Shown: one piece after another, positions 56,640-64,000 of the stretch
Layout: each line of letters begins with the position of its first letter
How positions within the stretch are numbered: position 1 is the stretch's first letter
Assembly: GCA_021234155.1 (NCBI GenBank)
Contig: JAJEKV010000175.1
Span: 545,561-609,560 of the forward strand
Reading direction: 5' to 3'
Source of the DNA: Isoetes taiwanensis
Lineage: Eukaryota; Streptophyta; Lycopodiopsida; Isoetales; Isoetaceae
DNA length: 64,000 bases
Position numbers and translations under genes: made by a program
The notes under the pieces: generated by a model
The model's input: the letters and a program-made list of their open reading frames with translations, nothing else
Databases searched by the model: none
What the model was told of the DNA's origin: nothing

Positions 56640-59600
56640 TGGGTCCTATGAAACAAGTAGTTGGCCGACAGAAGAGAAATCAACTCAAAAAGAATGGATC
56701 AAACTAAGATGAAAAGGAAAACGCCCAAAAGCGAAACACATGAAGAATCTGGCAAGTAAGAGACGCATTGAAAAGATCAGCAAAGGAGGCAAACAAAGGA
56801 ATCGCTAAGCAAGGGAGGATAGAGCACCGGATAATCAACGCAGGAGGCACAAAGCATAATATGGCGGGATAACCGTGAGAAAGAGATGTAAGACGAAGCA
56901 AGAGGAGACATAGTAAAGGTAGAAGAAAGTGTAATTTGAAGCGAAGGACAAAGTAAGTAAAGCTTCCAAATATAAAAGGCGCTGTGTTGAGGCAAATAAT
57001 ACGCACAAAACATAATGGACTGAACAAAAGAGCCCTACGGATGAATGAAGTAAGCGCCCATTGTGTGGAAGAGGCCACCGGAAGTAAAAGCAAAAAGGCG
57101 TTATATTACCAAAGGAGAACGGGTCAAAGAGAATACACAAGGGAAGGATCGAATCAATGACATGATAGTCAGCCAGCCAAAGGATCAGTATGGCGAAAAT
57201 GCACAACCGAGAAAGAACAAGGGAGTATTCACAACCAATAAAAGTAAACCAGATCAAAAGAAATAGAGATCTAACAAACCGACAATATAAACACACCCCG
57301 AGACAAATATTATAAAGCGAAGAGACTCACATAAAATCGACGGCATTATAAAAATGGATGCTAAAGGCAAAGTTCAAGGAAACAATGAGTGAAACAAAAC
57401 AAGTAAAGGTAACCAAAGACGAAATGAGACAGGAGCAGCAAAACCATGATTAATGAAACCAAATAGAAGAAAGCAAGCTAAAGGAATGTAAAATATAACT
57501 ACAAAGTGCAATAGAGAGAGAGAGAAAAAATATGAGAAAACATACAAAATACATAGACTCAAAACTCTAGAAAAAAGAGCAAGAGAGAGAAATACAAAAC
57601 TATGACTGAAACTCCATGAGAAAAATGAGTCAAGAAAGGCCCAAGGAGAAAAGTTCAAAAAGAATGGACAAACTAGGATGATCAGGAGAAAGCGACAAAG
57701 ATGTAAAACAAAGAGGAACCGTAAATGCAATACCTGTGATCGCTTAGGACGTAAAAAAGACAAAGATAAAATAGATCAAGGCGCCCAAAGCGCCGATATA
57801 TGACAATGTAATATAGCAAAGAGAACTAGCTTAATTACTTACGATGCTAAACGTAAGAAGACAAGGCAAGAAAAGAAAAACTAAGATGATCCAAGCGGTC
57901 GTCGACGCAAAACATAAATAATATGGAAACAAGAGAAAATGGATCAACAGAGAAACGAGCATAAAGCCATGCAAGAGGGCAACGTATGATAAAGAGCAAA
58001 AGAAGGAACTTGGAGGAAAAATATGAAATCCGTAAAAAAATAACTAAGGAAAATCATAAGGTGAGATGACCAAAGAACGCAGACAGAAATGCCTCTAGAA
58101 ATAGTAATGCCAAGCTATTTAGGAAAGAGCATTCAAACTTCAACCCCAAAGATACCATTAAAAACAACCCACGATAAAGAAACGTGCGCCAAGACAAAAA
58201 TTTTTATGAAAGTATAAAAGTAAACAACTGACATCCAACTATGGAAAACTATATGTCAAGAAAAGGGTGATTTAACTGCGAAACATAACTTCTTCCCATG
58301 CCAAACACACATATGTAATCACCGACTTAATTAACCTAACCATGAGGAAAAACACTAACCAAATGTAAAATACCAAGATTGACGATCTAAGGTGCAAAGG
58401 ATGTATTTCAGCCAAAATGTAATGTGAAGATAGAATTGCATAGAATCGCTGGAACAAATGAGTATATAAAGCCGCGATCAAAAGGTAAAAGGACCCCAAA
58501 CAAAGCGCATATAACAAAAATTCGAGTGCCAAGAAGAAGTAAAATGAAAGTCAACAATTAAAAGACGCCAAACACGTATGGACAACAAGATAACCATAAC
58601 GTGAGGACCAAAAACGCCGAGCAATATATAAAAATGTAAAATAGAAATAGGAATGAAAAGAAAGAATGGAAATACGGTGGAAACATGATCTAACATGCAA
58701 GGACAAATAATAGAAGAACTAGGACTATCTACCACTGCTACAAAAAGCCAATAAATAATAAGCCCTCATGAAAAATTGAGACTACAAGTGACGCAATGGG
58801 GGCATTTCTACAGGCCCTCAAAAACAACCAAGAGAAATGTACTTGGAAACATATGAGAAAAGAGAGAGAGCATGTATTGATCTATTACATGTAGATCACA
58901 TGAAATTAAAGAACCAATCCAGTAACTTACTCAACTATATAGACATCCACAAAGACTTCAATGCAATTAGAGACATGAAAAAATAAAGGAACAACATGCC
59001 TGCCTATCCCGGAATTAACGGAAGCAACAAATGAAATGGAATGAAATCTAATATGAGTTTGAAAGAAAGTAAATTGCATGACATATAGAACAAACATAGT
59101 AATAGAACGGCAACCCATAGTTGTGGAGCCCAAAAAGGAAAAATATAGAGCGTGAGGTAATATCAAAAAAGAATAGAAATGGAAGGAAACAGATGAGGAG
59201 TAATCGAAAACATGATGGACATATAAAGCAACAAAAGACATGTAAGAATCCACATATAAAGATCCAAGAAGGGCAAGCACACGCGATAAAGGAGACAAAT
59301 CAAAAACGGAAAGTAAACTATAGCAAACGAACACATGGAACACTCCCCATGCAAGATATGAATGGTGGACTCCATCCAACATGAACGTGGCATGGAAAAT
59401 AATGGTCCAACAAATGGGCAAAGTCGGCAAAGAATACGCTTATGGGCCAAGAAAGCTATAAAAGAATCCAACTCGCGAAAAGAATCATGGTAATAGTACA
59501 AAAGAATATGGAGCATTGGAACAAAAGAAAGTATAAGAATTAAAGGGATTAGAATGAGACCGTAAACTCAACCCTTACAAAATTAGATCCAATAAAGGTA

Positions 59601-59700
59601 ACTCCATGCATAAAAAATAATGATGAGAAACTAACCTATAGACCCTATGACCCATGAACCATCAAGGGGCCATATGAACTATCGAATACGCATCGACACG
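56640..59700. other. Purine-skewed, degenerate repetitive stretch
   Basis: The plus strand is dominated by A and G with few T or C runs for about 3 kb. Loosely repeated phrases such as ATGTAAAATA, GCCAAACAC and ACCAAAxAACGC recur every few hundred bases (for example near 57770, 58310 and 58567), suggesting an old tandem array. A self dot plot is needed to define a unit. Confidence 0.35.
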
Positions 59701-62359
59701 TAAGCAAAGAATCATATAGAAACACCGCCATATATCCATCAAAGGAGCACATGAACTATCAACCAACATGAACCTAGCTAATGAAAAGGATCCCGTGGAA
59801 CTAAGAAGCTACTTTGGCGAAATGTATAGGATTTAAATGTTTGTACGAGACAAAAGCAACCGGGAGCGAACGCGCGTGTCATGCTGCCGTGCGCCCGTAA
59901 CCCAAAAAGTTAGGGCTAATAAACTCGAAAGAAGACAAATCGCAGCCAAAGGTGAATCAAGTGAAACAACAAAGAATGCTGCCTCGACCGGCACTTAAGA
60001 ACCCCACCCCCAAGGGAAAGTTGAAACCTGGGGCGGAGAATGATGCAAACAATAAGCAACCAAGAAATTTGGCAACAAGATAACTTAGATAATATCCATA
60101 CAGGCTATAATAGAGCAGCAAAATAAATTGATCAATGGCTAATGTAGAAATCATATCAAGGATTAGGTAAACGATCAAAAGCTCTTAAAACTACGAATTC
60201 AAAACAATAGCAACTATATGCAAGAAGCTCGTAAAAACTCCACAACCAACACATGCCCCATACCACAAAATCCTACATGTATCCCAAACCATGCAAACCA
60301 CTCAAAAATAAAAAGTGACAAAGAAAATGCAAGATAAAAAAGACACAAACACCTATGTTGTAAAGCCCATAAGAGTAATGTGGAGACCCAAGGGCAAACA
60401 TATCCTATAATCTCTGACTTATGAGTCATGCCTAATTGCCAATGATGAAATATCGGTTTATAGGAGCTACATGGCCTCTTACTGGCTGTGGATGAAGCAC
60501 AAATTTTCTTACTAACGACACTTACCCATCAAACTAATTGAAAGGGCTGAACTAGAACTTGAAAATCCATACGCCGGTGCCCCTTCCCACCATATAACCA
60601 AAAATTGGCTAATATACCCAACCAACGTAGCGCCAACACATCCCAAGTATTTACATATACTTAACAACAACCATAAAGTTTAAGACAAAGCCTCAACCCT
60701 ACCGGATAAAAGTGTGGAACAGAAATGTGAGCACTCTGGCATAACAGAGGCTGGCGAAGCCTGCCCCGGAGGGGGGATGCTCCATGCACACTGGATGGTC
60801 GCCACGGGCCCCGCCACGTACTTGTATTATATTGTGAGGCTGCTGGACAAGATGTCAAGATGAAACCCCGACAAACCAATCGCTCAATGAGCCACCGCCT
60901 ATCTTAAGGTGACCCCAAACAGCCCCGCCGACTGCACCCCGGTTTCATATCTACCAATATACAATAAGCTAGATCCCGCACAGCCGTAGCGCAATAGACA
61001 AAATGTAATTTATTACAATTGAGAGCCAAGCAATGCAAATTTTAATTGGGCAAGAAAGAATTTAAAAAGGCAAAGCCAAGAGAAAATGGTGTATAACACT
61101 TGCTTACATAAACTACTTATCTCGTGGGAGAGGCCCGGACCGTTGAAGTCATAAACTTTTTATAAATATTGGTCCGGGATTCCCGCGTTGAATCATGCAT
61201 TGGGACCCCACTGGCTGCACCCTGTCGCAAGATTCAAGTGATGAGAAAACCAGCGCAATACTCAGATCCTGGTATGTACTTATAGCCCCCGCCTAGGGCC
61301 TTGTGCAAGCTAAACCCTGGTAGATCAAACCCGGTGGCCTTCACATCTGGATAAACCACAAAAGGGATGATCAAATCACCTGCTCATATGCACCCAATCC
61401 ACCCAACATGCAACAAATAGGAAGAAGAAAACCCGTGGATGAGTTCCATACGAAACTCACAAAAGCCACCGGCACTCCATCCGTGACCGATTTGGTTCCT
61501 TGTGGTAGCCAAACCGACATCATTGTATCCTCGGTGGTTCACCATAGCCGCTATACATCCTGGGGGCGGATCAAACTCTCCCAATACTTACCATATCACA
61601 ATATTCTATCTACGGACGCATCCGCACTGACCCCCTATCCAGCCATATAGAGCAAAACCCGATAAGCAAAGCGCCGATGACGTAAAACCCTTCTCGACCG
61701 AAAACGTACTATGGCAGAAACTCTGAAGCGTACCATAGCACGGCACCTATTCAAGCCAAAAATCGCGAGAAAACCAAAGGTTTCAAGCCCTACAAGCCAA
61801 ACGACAAGGTCAACACCAAACCAATCCAAGTCCGCTACTTAGTAATCCAACCGTAATCACCAAACAAACCGATCAAAAAAGGCTAAAAGCGAAAGGAGAA
61901 AGGCCCTTACCAATGACCGCCTATTCAAGCACCAACACGTAGAAAGCTAAAATTAATCTAATGTTATTTCAAGACCACAACGAAATCGAAAGAACCTATT
62001 TTAATTATCACTCACCGTGCAAGCACTGCACTCCGTAAAACCTAATAATTCAATGAAAACATGAATAGAGACCACAAGCATCGATTCAACAATAAAACCC
62101 GCCCGCACCAATCATAAAGCCGCACAAAACTTGGGCCGCATGTGGAAATCATGTTGATAGTGGATCCCGCATCCAAATTGCTCTATCAAGATCCCATGTA
62201 TCGGTCAAGAGCTTCCGCAAAAAGGCAAAGAAATCCGTAAGAAAGCAGGCCGTGACATTCAAATAGTGATGCGATTGAAACTAAACCCGCTAGGATAAAC
62301 TCAGAAAAACAGAAAGGAAATGAGAACGCCCCATGGCCTTTAAAACGGAGGAAGGGGGT

Positions 62360-62374
62360 GATATAAATAGAGAG
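62360..62374 (+). promoter_or_regulatory. TATA box in right 160-bp repeat
   Basis: GATATAAATAGAGAG in the same context as 56554-56568, with the CTATTGCAATAG palindrome downstream. Confidence 0.45.
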
Positions 62375-62440
62375 CAAGATAGGGCGGCCCCCATCCATGA
62401 ATGTCGCATCTCTATTGCTATTGCAATAGAATCGCGGGTA

Positions 62441-64000
62441 TTCTTAACATTAACACTGGGTTAGAAACGTATGCCTTAATCATCCAATGGTAGCAATACA
62501 TCATTAGAACTTTCTCATATCATACAGGAAATCAAGTCACATATTTAAAGAACATCTTTACATCATCCATTGCGGTGAGTGAGTCGGCGAAGAGAAATGC
62601 CATGACAGAATTCAAATTCATTGCCAACATTAACTCCACTAAATGAACGAGTTCGGATTTATACTTAATGCATCTAATAACAAAGCATTAGCATTATGTA
62701 CTCTCCTTAATCGAAATTATAAATACATCATTTTTACCACTTACAAAGATGATTATAATGAAACAAAAATGTTAGCGCGATCGATTTTGTACAGTAATCT
62801 CAATGGCAATGGTGTGCCGTGAGCACCAAATGGCCCTCTCCCAACGGCAATCTATTCCTTAGCATCATATTTTTAGCATCATATTTTTATTATGGAAGAG
62901 GAAGTATTTGGCTGAGAAGAGGAAGCAAAATGCCTTATTCAAACAGAAACGTAGAGTACGGCGGTTTTCCGGTAGCTATGCAATATACACCCAAGAACAA
63001 AACACCCAATAAGGTTCTACCTAATTTATGCGATAACCGGATCTACAATCGCCAAGGCATTGCAGTGGCATAAAGTACTTCGCCTACCCTACACTTCGTC
63101 GCCTGAGAATTTGCGGGCCCTGCCTGCTATTCTGGCAGTATTTTTGTCTTAGCCAACTGAGAAAATGAAGAGCAATGCGAGCTCATGGTCTGGAATTGTC
63201 AGTGGGATTTAAACGTCTAGTGGTAAATTTGGTTGCGAAGCGTTGCAGAAGTAGATGCCGTACGACAATGTTGATGGCCTGTGGATACCCAAATTCATGC
63301 CAATTTCTTCTGATGCTCATCAATGGAACAGAGGACGTTCATCTGGAGTGCCAATCAAGATCTTCTGCTTCTTTGTCACGTCTTAAACATACCGAGCTTT
63401 GGAATATTTATCAGGTTGGCCTCTATTCTGACTCTGGGTCTTTTTTCGAAACATGAAAATTAAAAGTTAGAATGGCATCTTCTGCATGTTAATTTTCATG
63501 TGTTTAGTTGAAAAATGGTCACACTTGCCCTGATAACCTGATCTACGGCTGTATCAGACTACGTTTTGTCCATCACTTATTTTAGCATGGCACAAGTTCG
63601 GTAATTAACATTAGCATGGACCAGTGTCGTTATAGGAGACAGTGACAGAACAAATCAGGGTACGCCTAATTGCAGATGCGTTCTTGCCACCCTTATATCG
63701 AAATTCCCCAGTTTTTATTACACATGAACTTATAAAAAGATGAAATTTTAAAGTTAGTAGCGGAAGGAAGAAATCATTATCAGATTTGTAAGCAATGGCT
63801 ATCCCCAGTTCTGCATGGAAACTCATTATGTATTTCTGGTCTATCACAATTATCAATCAATTGATGTATCCTCTTTAGTTGGGGAACTACGCAACAAAAC
63901 CTGAATAGAAATTTTGCCATGTTATGTGCAATGGAGCAGCTTTAATGATGCAAACAAACATTATGCTACTTTTATAAAGCAATACGCAACTGAACAAATA
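62441..64000. other. Gene-free end of window
   Basis: No recognised gene. A 93-codon plus-strand frame at 63175-63456 has no motif and an alternative frame looks equally plausible, so I leave it uncalled. A hairpin-forming inverted repeat lies at 63451-63501. Confidence 0.3.
63451..63501. repeat. Inverted repeat, 13-bp arms, 25-bp loop
   Basis: ACATGAAAATTAA (63451-63463) is the exact reverse complement of TTAATTTTCATGT (63489-63501). It could be a MITE end, a hairpin or chance in AT-rich DNA. Confidence 0.6.

Larger units (their letters stand above)
56470..62440. mobile_element. Candidate LARD-like block bounded by 160-bp TATA-bearing repeats
   Basis: Direct repeats at about 56470-56630 and 62274-62436 share CAGAAAGGA, GATATAAATAGAGAG and ATTGCTATTGCAATAGAATC. 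Between them no retroviral domain is visible. The sequence is A/G-rich on the plus strand. Hydrophobic minus-strand frames are by-products of this skew. The layout (promoter-bearing direct repeats around a non-coding interior) fits a large retrotransposon derivative, but canonical TG/CA ends, a primer site and a target duplication were not found. Confidence 0.35.

Noticed and set aside
56104-59516. Many minus-strand frames of 80-167 codons rich in F, L, S and C that look like membrane proteins
   Set aside because: They lie opposite a purine-rich strand, which yields few stops and hydrophobic codons in all pyrimidine-strand frames. Overlapping frames are equally open and none has a motif.

Overview
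The window looks like plant nuclear DNA packed with transposable elements. I see no intact host gene, no rRNA or tRNA gene, no CRISPR array and nothing prokaryotic. Two decayed Ty3/gypsy elements, a tandem long-LTR array, a Copia-type gag-only element, an L1-type LINE with a poly(A) tail and a second LINE lineage with a (TTCC)n tail all point to a land plant with a large, repeat-rich genome. A non-flowering plant such as a fern or lycophyte is my guess; the sequence alone does not settle it.

Layout. 1-10895: gypsy element Gy1. Its 5' LTR is cut by the window edge, the internal part carries gag, protease, an extra RNase H, RT-RNase H and integrase, and a full 3' LTR follows. 10896-11619: short spacer. 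11620-20285: three long LTRs separated by two internal segments of only about 297 bp, the whole array flanked by one 5-bp target duplication (ATTGA). 20291-21070: spacer and a minisatellite. 21182-22719: coding remnants on the minus strand split by a 5'-truncated LINE (21746-22665). 22792-33730: gypsy element Gy2 with 0.58-kb LTRs, a pol region and a long post-integrase region. 33828-38815: more minus-strand exon-like pieces with splice signals, plus a LINE RT fragment. 39198-41186: small tandem duplications, a minisatellite and an 88-bp retro-insertion. 41560-44137: an L1 LINE whose 5' half is inverted. 44428-45900: a near-identical 0.73-kb duplication across a 10-N gap, probably an assembly artefact. 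45881-47387: a small Copia-like element with a gag remnant only. 48327-50780: a LINE on the minus strand. 52140-53042: GC-rich stretch and a tandem duplication. 56470-62440: a non-coding, strongly purine-skewed block bounded by two 160-bp direct repeats that carry TATA boxes. 62440-64000: little of note.

How the parts relate. Gy1 and Gy2 encode recognisable protein domains but are broken by frameshifts and stops. The tandem LTR array, the gag-only Copia element and the 56-62 kb block lack pol and would depend on proteins supplied by other elements. The LINE with (TTCC)n tails shares its 3' end with two short sequences elsewhere in the window, as expected for SINE-like passengers or truncated copies. 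A run of minus-strand exon-like segments from 38.8 kb down to 21.2 kb, with GT/AG borders, may be one host gene now riddled with insertions, or several separate remnants. I do not recognise its family.

Many differences between sister LTRs are homopolymer length changes or short scrambled patches in CG/CHG-rich spots. Some apparent frameshifts may therefore be sequencing error rather than biology.
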